A DNA stretch of 64,000 bases from Limosilactobacillus mucosae DSM 13345 (GCF_001436025.1 NZ_AZEQ01000003.1:62001-126000); one strand, 5' to 3'. Positions 44,064 through 55,500 are shown, numbered from the stretch's first letter. Made by a program: numbers and translations. The notes: generated by a model from the letters alone, not told the origin.

Positions 44064-45278
44064 GTGAAAATCGAAAAACTGCCGGCCGTCTTTGAACCAG
44101 CACGGCCGATTCTGCAGCGAATTGAACAGGCTGGCTATGAGGCCTATTTTGTCGGCGGCTGCGTGCGCGATACGATTTTGGGCGATCCGATTCATGACAT
44201 CGACATTGCCACCAGCGCCTATCCGGCCGAAATCAAGCAGATCTTTAATCGTACGGTTGATACTGGCATTGAGCATGGGACGGTCATGATTTTAGATCAT
44301 GGCGTTGGCTACGAAACGACCACTTTTCGAACTGAATCTGGCTACCAGGACTTTCGCCGTCCAGATTCGGTAACGTTTGTCCGCTCACTGGCAGAAGACT
44401 TAAAGCGGCGCGACTTTACGATCAATGCCTTGGCGCTGAAGGAAAACGGCGAGGTCATCGATTTATTTGATGGGCTGGGCGACTTAAAGCGGCACTTGAT
44501 CAAGGCGGTGGGTGAACCGGCTGAACGTTTTCATGAAGACGCGCTGCGGATGATGCGGGCCGTTCGTTTTGCCAGCAAGCTTGACTTTCAGATTGATGAA
44601 AAGACCAGACAAGGCATTCAAGAAAATGCACCGCTTCTAGAAAAGATTGCCATTGAACGGATTCGCGTTGAATTTGAGAAGCTTTTGCTTGGTCAAAATC
44701 CAACCGCTGGCCTCAAGGACCTGCTCGTTACTGATCTATACCGCTACTGTCCAAGATTGGCCGATCAAAAAATGGCTCTGGAGCAGCTTTTGGACCTTAA
44801 GCAATGGCATCTGAAAACCGAAGCCGAAGCCTGGGCAGTGCTGATGCAGGTCATGCGGTTTGATCATCCCCAGCGCAATGCATTTTTAAAGGCTTGGAAG
44901 ACATCCAATGATCTGATCAGCGACGTCCAAAAAATCGTACCAGCCGTCCAAGCAATCTTAAACGATCAATTGACGCCCAAGCTCTTGTTTGATACTGGCG
45001 ACCGACTGCTGCTCAGTGCCAATCGCGTGGCGGCAATGTTTGGCCACAGCCTAGAAGAACTTGATTTGCGCGATCGCTATCAGGCTTTGCCGATTAAAAG
45101 TACAAAAGAGCTGGCAGTTAATGGCGGTCAGCTGATCAAACTGGCGCATGTCAAGCCTGGGCCAAAGATGGGGCAGATTTTGCATCAATTGCAGCAGCAG
45201 GTCTTGGATCGCAGTCTGCCCAATGATCAAAATGCTTTGTTGGCGGCAGCTGCACAATTAGCAAAAGAGGAAGATTAA
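44064..45278 (+). CDS. cca: CCA tRNA nucleotidyltransferase
   Basis: Adds or repairs the 3'-CCA of tRNA. The class II nucleotidyltransferase head has VGGCVRDTILGDPIHDIDIA with the metal aspartates. RRDFTINALAL and EDALRMMRAVRFASKLDF follow. A helical body and tail end at residue 404. GTG 44064 lies 9 bp after AAGGAA; the ATG at 44055 is too close. The stop shares one base with the ABC-F start. Confidence 0.95.
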   Translation: MKIEKLPAVFEPARPILQRIEQAGYEAYFVGGCVRDTILGDPIHDIDIATSAYPAEIKQIFNRTVDTGIEHGTVMILDHGVGYETTTFRTESGYQDFRRPDSVTFVRSLAEDLKRRDFTINALALKENGEVIDLFDGLGDLKRHLIKAVGEPAERFHEDALRMMRAVRFASKLDFQIDEKTRQGIQENAPLLEKIAIERIRVEFEKLLLGQNPTAGLKDLLVTDLYRYCPRLADQKMALEQLLDLKQWHLKTEAEAWAVLMQVMRFDHPQRNAFLKAWKTSNDLISDVQKIVPAVQAILNDQLTPKLLFDTGDRLLLSANRVAAMFGHSLEELDLRDRYQALPIKSTKELAVNGGQLIKLAHVKPGPKMGQILHQLQQQVLDRSLPNDQNALLAAAAQLAKEED

Positions 45279-47191
45279 TGAAAACATTAAGAGCTGAAAA
45301 TCTAACCAGCACGTATGGCGAAAAAACGCTGTTTAAAGACGTTTCGTTTATTATCAACGAACAGGATCGGATTGGATTGATCGGCACCAACGGCAGCGGC
45401 AAGACCTCGCTTTTAAACGTTATCAGTGGCGCGGTCAGTCCTGAGGCCGGCGAGATCATCAAACCCAGCGACTATTCGATTGGCTTTTTGAAGCAGCAGC
45501 CAGACCTGGATGAAGAAAAAACGATCATGGATGCCGTGTTTGCTGGCGGGCAGCCAGTCTTTCAAACGATTCGGCAATATGAAAAAGCGCTGCTGGATTA
45601 TAGCGCGCATCCTGAAGATTCCAGATTAAGCGATCGATTTACCAAGATGCAGGCTGCCATGGATCAAGAGGACGCCTGGGAAGCCGACAGCCGCGTCAAG
45701 ACGATTTTAACGCAGCTGAAAATCAATGACGCCAATCAAAAAATCAAGGAGCTTTCCGGTGGTCAGCGCAAGCGGGTTGGCCTGGCTCAGGTTTTGATTC
45801 AAGAACCCGATCTGCTGATGTTAGACGAGCCAACCAACCATTTGGACATCGACTCGATCATGTGGCTGCAGGACTATCTGGCCAGCTATCGTGGGGCCGT
45901 GCTGGTCGTTACGCATGACCGCTACTTTTTGGATCAGGTTGCCAATCATATCTGGGAGCTGTCGTTTGGCAAGCTTTATCATTATGACGGCAACTATCAG
46001 GACTTCGTAGCCCAAAAAGCGACCCGGGTTGAACTGGCACAGGAAGGCGAGCGCAAGCGGCAGGCCCTTTACAAAAAAGAGCTGGCCTGGATGCGGCATG
46101 GAGCCAAGGCGCGCTCAACCAAGCAAAAGGGCCGGATCAATCGTTTTAACGAACTCAAGGACAACCTGGGCAAGCTTAAAGTCGATGAGGACATCTCGAT
46201 TGAACTGGGCTCGCAGCGACTGGGTAAAGACGTTATTGAAATGCAGCATGCCAATCTTAAGTATGGCGATCATGAAATTTTAGACGACTTCAACTGGCTG
46301 GTGCAGGCCGGCGATCGAATCGGTATTACCGGCGAAAATGGTGCCGGCAAGACCTCGCTTTTAAATGTGATTGCTGGCCGCACCAAGCTTGATTCAGGCG
46401 TTTTGAAGATTGGCGAGACCGTTAAGCTGGGATACTACACGCAGCAGACGGAAGGCATTGATGACGACAAGCGTATGATCAGCTATCTGACTGAAGTGGC
46501 TGACAATGTGGTCGATAAAAACGGCAATCGGGTCAACGTAACACAGCTGCTGGAGCGTTTCTTGTTTCCGCGATTTATGCATGGGACGCTGATTCGGAAG
46601 CTTTCTGGTGGTGAAAAGCGGCGGCTGTATCTGTTAAAGATCTTGATGCAGCAGCCAAACGTCCTGCTTTTGGATGAGCCGACCAACGATTTGGACATTG
46701 GCACGTTGACGGTATTGGAAGACTATTTGGACGATTTCGCTGGAACGGTCATTACGGTTTCGCATGACCGCTACTTTTTGGACAAGGTGGCTGATAATCT
46801 GCTGATCTTCCATGGTCAAGGCAAGATTGAGCGCTACCGCGGCTACTACACTGAATATCTCAAAAAGGCCCAAGCTGATGCACAGGCGGCTCAGGCAGCT
46901 AAATCCGCAGCCAAGGCAGCCGCCAAGAAAACGGCTGCCCCTGCTAAAACGGCCAACACTGCCAAGGTAAAGACCAAGCTGACCTATGCCGAAAAACTGG
47001 AATGGGATCATATTGACGAAGAAATCGATCAGCTAGACGAACGTCAAAAACAAATCGAAAATGAAATGGCCGCAAATGGTGACAACTATGCCAAGTTGGC
47101 TGAGCTGCAAAAAGAATTGAATGAAGTGCAAAAAGCCTTGGCAGACAAGACTGAACGCTGGGAGTATCTTAGCGAATTCGTAGATGAATAG
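45278..47191 (+). CDS. ABC-F ATPase (Uup/YfmR type)
   Basis: 637 aa, two ATP-binding cassettes and no membrane domain. Walker A GTNGSGKTSLL and GENGAGKTSLL, signatures SGGQRKRVGLAQ and SGGEKRRLYLL, and Walker B LLMLDEPTNHLDI and VLLLDEPTNDLDI are all intact. A Lys/Ala-rich linker and a coiled coil (about 555-635) close it, as in Uup and B. subtilis YfmR. Such proteins act on the ribosome. It is not obviously an antibiotic-resistance ABC-F. Coupled to cca by a 1-nt overlap. Confidence 0.92.
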   Translation: MKTLRAENLTSTYGEKTLFKDVSFIINEQDRIGLIGTNGSGKTSLLNVISGAVSPEAGEIIKPSDYSIGFLKQQPDLDEEKTIMDAVFAGGQPVFQTIRQYEKALLDYSAHPEDSRLSDRFTKMQAAMDQEDAWEADSRVKTILTQLKINDANQKIKELSGGQRKRVGLAQVLIQEPDLLMLDEPTNHLDIDSIMWLQDYLASYRGAVLVVTHDRYFLDQVANHIWELSFGKLYHYDGNYQDFVAQKATRVELAQEGERKRQALYKKELAWMRHGAKARSTKQKGRINRFNELKDNLGKLKVDEDISIELGSQRLGKDVIEMQHANLKYGDHEILDDFNWLVQAGDRIGITGENGAGKTSLLNVIAGRTKLDSGVLKIGETVKLGYYTQQTEGIDDDKRMISYLTEVADNVVDKNGNRVNVTQLLERFLFPRFMHGTLIRKLSGGEKRRLYLLKILMQQPNVLLLDEPTNDLDIGTLTVLEDYLDDFAGTVITVSHDRYFLDKVADNLLIFHGQGKIERYRGYYTEYLKKAQADAQAAQAAKSAAKAAAKKTAAPAKTANTAKVKTKLTYAEKLEWDHIDEEIDQLDERQKQIENEMAANGDNYAKLAELQKELNEVQKALADKTERWEYLSEFVDE

Positions 47192-47262
47192 TAAAATAGA
47201 CGCGCCTATCGCAGTGATGTGCTAGAATGAAACTTATTTGATGATTGAAAGGAAGATAAGAC

Positions 47263-48225
47263 ATGGCAGTCAATGATAATGAACAGCAGTATCTGGATCT
47301 GGCCCGCTACGTATTAGAGCATGGGCACGAAAAGAGCGACCGGACAGGAACGGGAACGCGCTCGGTTTTCGGCTATCAGATGCATTTTGATCTCAACGCC
47401 GGTTTTCCGATTCTAACCACCAAATTTGTTCCGTTTGGTCTGATCAAAAGCGAGCTGCTGTGGTTTTTGCGCGGCGATACCAACATTCGCTTCCTGCTGC
47501 AGCACAAGAATCATATCTGGGATGAATGGGCCTTTAAAAAATGGGTGGAAAGTCCAGAATACCAAGGCCCTGATATGACGGATTTTGGTCACCGCTGGCT
47601 TAAGGATCCCGAATTTAAAAAGGTCTATCTCGAAGAAAAAAAGGCCTTTTGCGATCGCATCTTGAATGATGATGAGTTTGCGCAAAAATATGGCGATCTG
47701 GGGCTGGTCTATGGCTCACAATGGCGGCATTGGAAAACCAGCGATGGCCACTACATTGATCAGATTGCCAAAGTAATTGAACAGATCAAGACCACGCCGG
47801 ATTCACGTCGGATGATCGTTTCGGCCTGGAATCCAGAAGACGTGGACAGCATGGCACTGCCGCCTTGCCACACGATGTTTCAATTCTACGTCAATGATGG
47901 CAGGCTAAGCTGTCAGCTGTATCAGCGCAGTGCCGATATTTTCTTAGGCGTGCCATTCAACATCGCCAGCTATGCGCTTTTGACGCACATGATTGCCAAG
48001 GAGTGCGGCCTGGGCGTGGGCGAGTTCGTGCATACTTTAGGAGATGCGCATATTTACAGCAATCACATTGAACAGATCAAAGAACAGCTTTCACGGACGC
48101 CGCATCCAGCACCAAAACTGATTCTGCCGGCCGATCCAAAACCAGTTGATCAGTATGAAATGGAAGACATTAAGCTGGAAAACTATGAGCACGAGGCCGG
48201 GATCAAGGCCCCAGTTGCCGTTTAA
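47263..48225 (+). CDS. thyA: thymidylate synthase
   Basis: Methylates dUMP to dTMP with methylene-tetrahydrofolate. The nucleophile lies in [11 protein letters not shown], with [13 protein letters not shown] before and [19 protein letters not shown] after. 320 aa is normal for lactobacilli. AAAGGAAG precedes the ATG. dfrA follows after 11 bp and regenerates the folate it oxidises. Confidence 0.97.
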   Translation: MAVNDNEQQYLDLARYVLEHGHEKSDRTGTGTRSVFGYQMHFDLNAGFPILTTKFVPFGLIKSELLWFLRGDTNIRFLLQHKNHIWDEWAFKKWVESPEYQGPDMTDFGHRWLKDPEFKKVYLEEKKAFCDRILNDDEFAQKYGDLGLVYGSQWRHWKTSDGHYIDQIAKVIEQIKTTPDSRRMIVSAWNPEDVDSMALPPCHTMFQFYVNDGRLSCQLYQRSADIFLGVPFNIASYALLTHMIAKECGLGVGEFVHTLGDAHIYSNHIEQIKEQLSRTPHPAPKLILPADPKPVDQYEMEDIKLENYEHEAGIKAPVAV

Positions 48226-48236
48226 GGGGTGTTTTT

Positions 48237-48731
48237 ATGAATCAGCTGGACTTTATCTGGGCTCAGGATCCAGACGGCTATATCGGCAAAAATGGTACCA
48301 TGCCATGGCATTTGCCTGCCGATTTGAAGCATTTTAAAGCCGTGACGCTCAATCATCCGGTAATTATGGGTGCCAATACGTTTAAATCGATCGGCCGACC
48401 ACTGCCGAAGCGAAAAAATATCGTCTTGACGCATCAAAAACTGGACGATGCCAAGATTACGGCGGTACACAGTGTCGAAGAGCTAAAGGAGCTGCTGACG
48501 GATCGCTTGGCTGGCCAGCGCTGTTTTGTCATTGGCGGAGCACAGATCTATCAAACGCTGCTGCCATTAGCTGGCGATCTTTATCGAACGGTGGTTGAAC
48601 GGCGCTTTGGCGGAGATACCAAAATGCCGGCCATTGACTATCAGGGATGGCGTTTGGCAGATGTGGAGAAAATAAAAAGCGATCAGCCGGACGTTCCCGA
48701 CTGCCGCTTTGAGCATTGGATTAAAAACTAG
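48237..48731 (+). CDS. dfrA: dihydrofolate reductase
   Basis: NADPH-dependent reduction of dihydrofolate. Family strings are GYIGKNGTMPWHLPADLKHF (substrate loop), VIMGANTFKSIGRPLPKR and FVIGGAQIYQTLLP. 164 aa, co-transcribed with thyA. Its TAG stop overlaps the TAG of the convergent hemolysin III gene in a shared CTAG; no hairpin terminator is seen between them. Confidence 0.96.
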   Translation: MNQLDFIWAQDPDGYIGKNGTMPWHLPADLKHFKAVTLNHPVIMGANTFKSIGRPLPKRKNIVLTHQKLDDAKITAVHSVEELKELLTDRLAGQRCFVIGGAQIYQTLLPLAGDLYRTVVERRFGGDTKMPAIDYQGWRLADVEKIKSDQPDVPDCRFEHWIKN

Positions 48732-49372
48732 ACGTAAAATAGGATCGAAAAGTAGATGAATGCCGTGCCGACCATGACAAAAAGATGCCAGATCAGATGC
48801 GTGTAACGGGTTGGCATGCTGTAGAGCAGGGCCCCCAGCGTATAGGTGATACCTCCCGCCAGCAGCAGGCCAAAGCCAACTGGTCCCAAGGCGTGCCAAA
48901 GCGGCCAGAATGCCAGTACGCACATCCAGCCCATAATCACGTAAAAAATCGTCGACCATTTGCTCTTTTTTTGAAACCAGATGCTTTTATAGATGATGCC
49001 AGCAGTCGCCATGGCCCAGATAATGCCAAACAGCGTCCAGCCCTGCCAGCCTTTAATGGCCACCAGACAGTATGGCGTGTAGCTGGCGGCAATGACCAGG
49101 TAGATCATGTTGTGGTCCAGAATCTGAAAGACCCGTCTAGCACGAGTAAAGATCAGCGAGTGAAACAGTGTTGAGGCTAAAAAGAACAGGACTAAAGCCG
49201 CGCCATAGATTGAAAAAGTAACGATGCGCATGGGGCTGCCGGTATGTACCGCCCGCACGATCAAGATCACTAATCCGGCAATGGCCAGGGCCGCGCCAAC
49301 ACCGTGAGTAATGGCATTGGCGATTTCAATTAAAAGAGTTTGGCGACGTGAGGTTGAGTTTTTCATCTGCAA
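48728..49372 (-). CDS. hemolysin III/PAQR-family membrane protein
   Basis: About 215 aa with seven hydrophobic helices. PAQR markers are the Ser/His in FFLASTLFHSL, the Asp in LDHNMIYLVIAASYTP, and the C-terminal HLIWHLFVMVGTAFIYF. The family is annotated hemolysin III but bacterial members are linked to membrane lipid homeostasis. A TTG at 49372 fits AAAGGAGT best; the ATG at 49366 is the alternative. It is divergent from a fatty-acid-binding DegV gene. Confidence 0.88.
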   Translation of the reverse strand: MQMKNSTSRRQTLLIEIANAITHGVGAALAIAGLVILIVRAVHTGSPMRIVTFSIYGAALVLFFLASTLFHSLIFTRARRVFQILDHNMIYLVIAASYTPYCLVAIKGWQGWTLFGIIWAMATAGIIYKSIWFQKKSKWSTIFYVIMGWMCVLAFWPLWHALGPVGFGLLLAGGITYTLGALLYSMPTRYTHLIWHLFVMVGTAFIYFSILFYV

Positions 49373-49454
49373 GCTGAATACTCCTTTCATAAAAATGCTC
49401 GGCAATGAAATCAGCCGTTATTTCTGCTATACTAAAGTTAATTATCAAGGCAGT

Positions 49455-49483
49455 TTGCATGCCCGGCAGACTAAGTTTATAAT
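49455..49483 (+). promoter_or_regulatory. promoter of the degV-family gene
   Basis: TTGCAT (49455-49460) and a perfect TATAAT (49478-49483) at 17 bp. The first operator repeat overlaps this -10. Confidence 0.75.
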
Positions 49484-49534
49484 GTATTTAGTCTTTAAAA
49501 TAATGTATCTAGTTTACGATACTAGATACATTAT
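49480..49534. promoter_or_regulatory. operator with three 13-bp half-sites
   Basis: TAATGTATTTAGT (49480-49492) and TAATGTATCTAGT (49501-49513) are direct copies 21 bp apart. ACTAGATACATTA (49521-49533) is the exact inverse of the second. With one more flanking pair the inverted repeat has 14-bp arms and a 7-bp centre. Its position on and just after the -10 suggests repression, most like a TetR-type regulator; that regulator is not in this window. Confidence 0.72.
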
Positions 49535-49565
49535 ATCAAACTTGATCAGGAAGTGGGTAATTTCC

Positions 49566-50408
49566 ATGTCAAAGATTAAAATTGTGGCTGACTCTTCAGC
49601 TGGCCTTACCGACGAAGAAATTAAGAAATATGATATTACGATCGTACCGCTGTCAGTAATGATTGACGGGACGGTTTACGTTGAGCGAGAAACGATCACC
49701 AATGATCAGTTCCCAACGATGATGAAAAACGCCAAGTCGCTGCCTAAGACCTCACAGCCGCCGATTGGCAAGTTCGTTGATGCCTTTGACCAGGCAGGAG
49801 CTGATGGCAGCGAGGTGCTGTGCGTTACCATGATGGCTTCAATCAGCGGTACGGTTCATGCGGCGGAGCAGGCTGCCAACATGACCAAGACCAAGGTAAC
49901 GGTTTATGATTGTCAAACTACTGATCGCTGCATGGCGTTTCAAATTATTGAAGCCGCTAAAGTCATTGAGAATGGCGGAACGGTTGCTGATGCAATTGCC
50001 AAGATGAAAGACGTCTTTCAAAAGAGTAAGCTTTATCTGGCAATCGACAATCTCGACAACCTGGTTGCTGGGGGCCGAATCAGCAAATTTGCCGGTGCCC
50101 TGTCGCGCTTTATGAATATCAAGGTTATGCTCCAAGTCTATGATGGTGAGATTCACGTGGCTTCTAAAGGCCGCGGGATGAAGGCCATTCATAAGGAATG
50201 GGACAAGATCTTAGATGAGATGGCAAATGGCCCTAAAGTTTTAGGCGTTGGTATCTCACACGTTGAGGGAATGAGCGAAGTTGAGCGCTTAAAAGAAAAG
50301 GTTCAGGCAATCTGCCCCGATCTGCCAATCGTTGTTCGTGAAACGGTACCAATTATTGCCACGCACACGGGCCTAGGTGCCTGCTGTCTGCTTTACTATA
50401 CTGAGTAA
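49566..50408 (+). CDS. DegV-family fatty-acid-binding protein (FakB-like)
   Basis: 280 aa. The opening KIKIVADSSAGLTDEE and the TSQPPIGKF motif are DegV signatures. FakB members hand fatty acids to the FakA kinase for phospholipid synthesis. ATG 49566 follows AGGAAGTGGG; a longer frame upstream runs through the promoter and operator and is not coding. Control is probably by the repeat operator just upstream. Confidence 0.92.
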   Translation: MSKIKIVADSSAGLTDEEIKKYDITIVPLSVMIDGTVYVERETITNDQFPTMMKNAKSLPKTSQPPIGKFVDAFDQAGADGSEVLCVTMMASISGTVHAAEQAANMTKTKVTVYDCQTTDRCMAFQIIEAAKVIENGGTVADAIAKMKDVFQKSKLYLAIDNLDNLVAGGRISKFAGALSRFMNIKVMLQVYDGEIHVASKGRGMKAIHKEWDKILDEMANGPKVLGVGISHVEGMSEVERLKEKVQAICPDLPIVVRETVPIIATHTGLGACCLLYYTE

Positions 50409-50413
50409 TCAAG

Positions 50414-50445
50414 AAGTCTGATGCGAAATTGCATCGGGCTTTTTT
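50414..50445 (+). terminator. terminator after the degV-family gene
   Basis: An 11-bp stem including G-T pairs, arms 50414-50424 and 50431-50441, followed by T to 50445. Confidence 0.82.
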
Positions 50446-50653
50446 AATATCTACTGATGTATAAAAAATGAATAAAAATCATTAAACAATCAAAGTAAAA
50501 TGATTTAATTTATTTAAATAAATGAGAATATCAGCAAAGATAAATGCAAAAAGATGGTCAAATTTAAGCGTATAAGGTCTAAAAAAACGTTTTTTTTGAT
50601 TAATATGTAAGCGATTGATTTTGAAACAATAATCATTAATTTTAGAAATATGC
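50446..50653. other. AT-rich intergenic stretch before the pyr leader
   Basis: About 200 bp of strikingly A+T-rich DNA in an otherwise balanced chromosome. It holds poly-A/T tracts and no gene that I can support. A 69-codon frame on the minus strand (50482-50691) lacks a ribosome site and overlaps the pyrR promoter. The stretch may act as an upstream promoter element or be a relic insertion. Confidence 0.45.
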
Positions 50654-50682
50654 TTGACAAACGCATAGCTATCCATTAAATT
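50654..50682 (+). promoter_or_regulatory. promoter of pyrR-carA-carB
   Basis: Perfect TTGACA (50654-50659) with TAAATT (50677-50682), 17-bp spacing. Confidence 0.75.
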
Positions 50683-50700
50683 AAATAACAATCTATATGT

Positions 50701-50732
50701 CCTTTAAATTTAGTCCCGTGAGGCTAGCAAGG
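50701..50732 (+). promoter_or_regulatory. PyrR RNA-binding element of the pyrR operon
   Basis: Starts CCTTTAAA, carries GTCCCGTGAGGC and ends GCAAGG; the CCTT and AAGG ends pair. This is the PyrR anti-antiterminator consensus, and a terminator follows at 50788. Confidence 0.92.
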
Positions 50733-50787
50733 CAGTATCGTTTAAATTTGGTCGACGTTTGGTCGCGTTTTTTAAACAATATGTTGG

Positions 50788-51391
<604 letters not shown>

Positions 51392-51424
51392 TTGAGTGAG
51401 ATTGTTTAGAAAAGGGAGATTGCA

Positions 51425-52513
51425 ATGAAACGTTATTTGATTATGGAGGATGGCTCGATCTATGAGGGCGAGGGCTTTGGTGCCGATGTGCAGACCACTG
51501 GCGAAGTCGTCTTTACTACGGGGATGACCGGCTATCAAGAGGCCATTACCGACCAGTCGTATGCCAATCAGATCCTGGTGTTTACCAACCCGCTGATCGG
51601 CAATTACGGTGTCACGCTGGATGATTTTGAATCACTGCAGCCGCAGATCAAAGGCGTCATCTGTCGACAGGTGGCGCGGATTCCTAGCAACTGGCGCATG
51701 CAGGACACGTTGCCCGGTTTTTTGGAAAAGATGAACATTCCGGGCCTGCAGGGAATTGATACGCGTGAGCTGGTTCGCAAGCTGCGTCATTTTGGCACGC
51801 TGCGCGGACGAATTGCCGATTCAATCACCGATGCTGACAGTGTGGTTAAAGAATTAAAGCGTCAAAATCCAACTAAAGGCATCATCAGTCAGGTCTCAAC
51901 CAAGACGCTCTATCCTAATCCAGGAACCAAGCGCAATATCGTGGTGGTTGATTTTGGCGCCAAGCACAGTATTCTGCGCGAGTTGGCCAAGCGAGACTGC
52001 AATACGATCGTGGTACCTTATTCAACAACGGCTCAAGAAATCTTGAATCTGCATCCGGATGGCGTTTTGCTTTCCAATGGTCCCGGCAATCCCGAAGAAA
52101 TGACGGCCGCAGCTGAAATGGTGGCTGAGATTGAGAAACACCTGCCAGTATTTGGCATCTGCATGGGTCATCAGATTTTTGCCTTGGCTAACGGGGCCAG
52201 CACCTACAAGATGAAATTTGGTCATCGTGGATTTAATCATCCGGTCAGAGACATTGCATCCGGTCAGATCGTCTTTACCTCACAAAATCATGGCTACGCG
52301 GTTGATCCCGCTTCAGTTGATAAAGAAAAACTGATGATCACGCATGTCGAGATCAATGATGGGACGGTTGAAGGTTTGCGTCATCGTCAATATCCGGCCT
52401 TTTCGGTTCAGTTCCACCCGGATGCCGCGCCGGGTCCGCATGATGCCGATGGTTTGTTTGATGACTTTATCAGCATGGTAGATCAACGAAAGGAAGCACG
52501 CACCAATGCCTAA
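51425..52513 (+). CDS. carA: carbamoyl-phosphate synthase small (glutaminase) subunit
   Basis: 362 aa. It hydrolyses glutamine and passes ammonia to CarB. The N-terminal CarA domain opens [19 protein letters not shown]. The class I amidotransferase triad is complete: Cys246 in FGICMGHQ, His331 and Asp333 in [12 protein letters not shown]. The SQNHGYAVD segment is also intact. It overlaps carB by 8 nt. This is the active copy, in contrast to the paralogue at 59430. Confidence 0.97.
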   Translation: MKRYLIMEDGSIYEGEGFGADVQTTGEVVFTTGMTGYQEAITDQSYANQILVFTNPLIGNYGVTLDDFESLQPQIKGVICRQVARIPSNWRMQDTLPGFLEKMNIPGLQGIDTRELVRKLRHFGTLRGRIADSITDADSVVKELKRQNPTKGIISQVSTKTLYPNPGTKRNIVVVDFGAKHSILRELAKRDCNTIVVPYSTTAQEILNLHPDGVLLSNGPGNPEEMTAAAEMVAEIEKHLPVFGICMGHQIFALANGASTYKMKFGHRGFNHPVRDIASGQIVFTSQNHGYAVDPASVDKEKLMITHVEINDGTVEGLRHRQYPAFSVQFHPDAAPGPHDADGLFDDFISMVDQRKEARTNA

Positions 52514-55500
52514 ACGGACAGATATTCATAAAATTTTGGTAATCGGCTCGGGGCCAATTATTATTGGTCAGGCCGCGGAATTCGACTATTCAGGAACTCA
52601 AGCCTGCATGGCCCTGCGCGAGGAAGGCTATGAAACGGTGCTGGTCAATTCCAATCCCGCTACGATCATGACGGATACGGAAATTGCCGATCACGTCTAT
52701 ATTGAGCCATTAACGGTCGAATCGGTATCACGAATTATTCGCCAGGAATATCCAGATGCAATTCTGCCAACGCTGGGTGGGCAGATTGGCTTGAACCTGG
52801 CCGTGGCGCTTGGCAAGACCGGTATCTTAGATGAACTTAACATCCAGATGCTGGGCACCAAGCTGGCTTCAATTGATGAGGCCGAGGACCGTGAAAAATT
52901 CAAAGAGCTGATGCAGCGCTTAAATGAGCCGGTACCTGCTTCCAAAACGGTGGCCACGGTTGCAGAGGCGCTTGAGTTTGCTCATGAGATCGGTTATCCG
53001 GTGATCGTGCGGCCAGCCTTTACAATGGGGGGTACTGGCGGCGGCATGTGTCATAATGATGACGAGCTGAAGGCCATTGCTGCTAATGGTCTGGATCTTT
53101 CACCGGCAACTCAGTGTCTGATCGAAAAATCAATTGCTGGCTATAAAGAAATTGAGTTTGAGGTGATGCGTGATGCAGCCGACAATGCCATGGTAGTCTG
53201 CTGTATGGAAAACTTTGATCCGGTCGGGATTCATACGGGTGACTCAATTGTTTTTGCTCCATGTCAGACGCTTTCTGATCGTGAATATCAGATGCTGCGT
53301 GACTGCGCGCTCAAACTGATTCGGGCGCTCAAGATCGAAGGCGGCTGCAACGTTCAATTAGCCCTTGATCCTAACAGCTATCAATATAACGTGATCGAAG
53401 TCAATCCGCGGGTTTCGCGTTCTTCAGCATTGGCTTCCAAGGCAACTGGCTATCCAATCGCTAAGATGGCAGCCAAGATCGCGGTGGGGCTGACCTTAGA
53501 TGAGATCAAGAACCCGGTTACTGGGACGACGTTTGCTGAATTTGAGCCGGCACTGGACTATGTAGTCTGCAAGATTCCGCGTTGGCCATTTGACAAGTTT
53601 ACGCATGCTGATCGTCGGCTAGGCAGTCAGATGAAGGCAACCGGTGAAGTCATGGCAATCGGCCGCAACTGTGAGGAAGCCGTTCAAAAAGCCGTTCGCT
53701 CCCTGGAAATCGATCAAAAAGACCTGTTTTCAAAGGAGGCGCAGTCAGCATCTGATACTGAGCTGGAAGATAAGCTGGTGCACGTTCAAGACGATCGAAT
53801 CTTTTATCTGGCTGAGGCGCTGCGGCGTGGCTACAGCCTAGAAGACCTGCATGAGCTGACTAAGATTACCGTTTACTTTTTGGATATCTTAAAACATATC
53901 GTGGAACTGGAAGATCAGATCAAGGCCAGCCCTAAAGACGCCGCTGTGTTAAAACTGGCTAAGCAGTACGGCTTTTCTGATCCAACGATTGCCGATCTCT
54001 GGCAGACTGATGTCGACAGCGTCCGTCAGCTGCGGCTGCAAAACGGCATCGTACCAGTCTATAAGATGGTTGATACCTGCGCAGCTGAATTTGAGTCGCA
54101 GACACCATATTTCTACAGTACGTATGATCATGAAAATGAAAGCATCAAAAGCACGCGGCCGTCTGTCTTGGTTATCGGCTCGGGCCCGATTCGAATTGGT
54201 CAAGGGGTAGAGTTTGACTATGCCACCGTCCACAGTGTTAAGGCAATTCAACGACTGGGCTATGAGGCCATTGTCATGAACTCCAATCCCGAAACGGTTT
54301 CAACTGACTTTTCGGTTTCTGACAAGCTTTATTTTGAACCGTTGACGCTGGAAGACGTGCTGAATGTGATCGATCTGGAGCAGCCAATGGGCGTGATCGT
54401 TCAATTTGGCGGTCAGACAGCGATCAATCTGGCAGCTGGCTTGGCTGAGCATGGCGTCAAGATTCTGGGAACTACGGTTAAGGATTTGGATGCGGCCGAG
54501 GACCGAGAAGTCTTTGATCAAGTCATCAAGAATCTGCAGCTCAAGCAGCCGATTGGGTTAACGGCCACGACTGGAGTAGGCGTCTTAAAAGCGGCTAAGG
54601 AGATTGGCTATCCGGTCTTGGTACGGCCAAGCTACGTCTTAGGCGGTAAGGCAATGGAGATCGTCTACAATGAAAAAGAACTGCACGAATATCTCAGCCA
54701 AAACGCGCCAGCCGCTGAAGATCATCCAATTTTAGTCGATGCCTATCTGGAAGGGCGTGAATGCGAGGTTGATGCCATCTGTGACGGCAAAGAGGTTCTT
54801 TTGCCGGGAATCATGGAGCATATCGAACGCGCCGGCGTGCACTCTGGCGACTCAATGGCCGTCTATCCGCCACAAAGCTTTGATGACGATATTAAGCAGC
54901 AGATCGTGGCCGCTACCAAGAAGCTTTGCGTAGCTTTGAAGTGCGTGGGCATCATGAATATTCAATTTATTATTCATAACCATGAGGCCTATGTCTTGGA
55001 AGTCAATCCACGGGCCAGCCGGACGGTACCGTTTTTGAGCAAGATTACGGGAATCGAAATGGCTCAGGTAGCAACCCGCGTGATTTTGGGCGAGTCATTG
55101 GCCAGTCAAGGATATCAAGATGGTCTCTACCCAGAGTCAAAGACCATTCATGTTAAGGCGCCAGTCTTTAGCTTCAATAAGCTGGATGACGTTGACAGCT
55201 ACCTGGGACCTGAAATGAAATCTACTGGTGAGGTCATGGGCAGCGACTACACGTTTGAAAAGGCACTCTATAAAGCGTTTGAAGGCGCCAAGATGCATCT
55301 GCCGGACTATGGCAATGTTTTACTGACGATTGAGGACCGTGATAAAGAGACGATTTTGCCACTAGCCAAGCGCTTTGCCAAGATCGGCTACCGAATTTTG
55401 GCTACGGATGGCACGGCAGATTTCTTAAAGCAAAACGGCCTGCACGTTACGACCGTTGGCAAGCTGCATGAAGAGGATTCCAAGCGGGCCAACATTTTAG

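Noticed and set aside
49311-49565. N-terminal extension of the DegV-family protein
   Set aside because: It runs through the promoter and operator repeats; the DegV fold starts at ATG 49566.
50482-50691. 69-codon minus-strand frame in AT-rich DNA
   Set aside because: No ribosome-binding site, a TTG start, overlap with the pyrR promoter, and composition explained by the local A+T bias.
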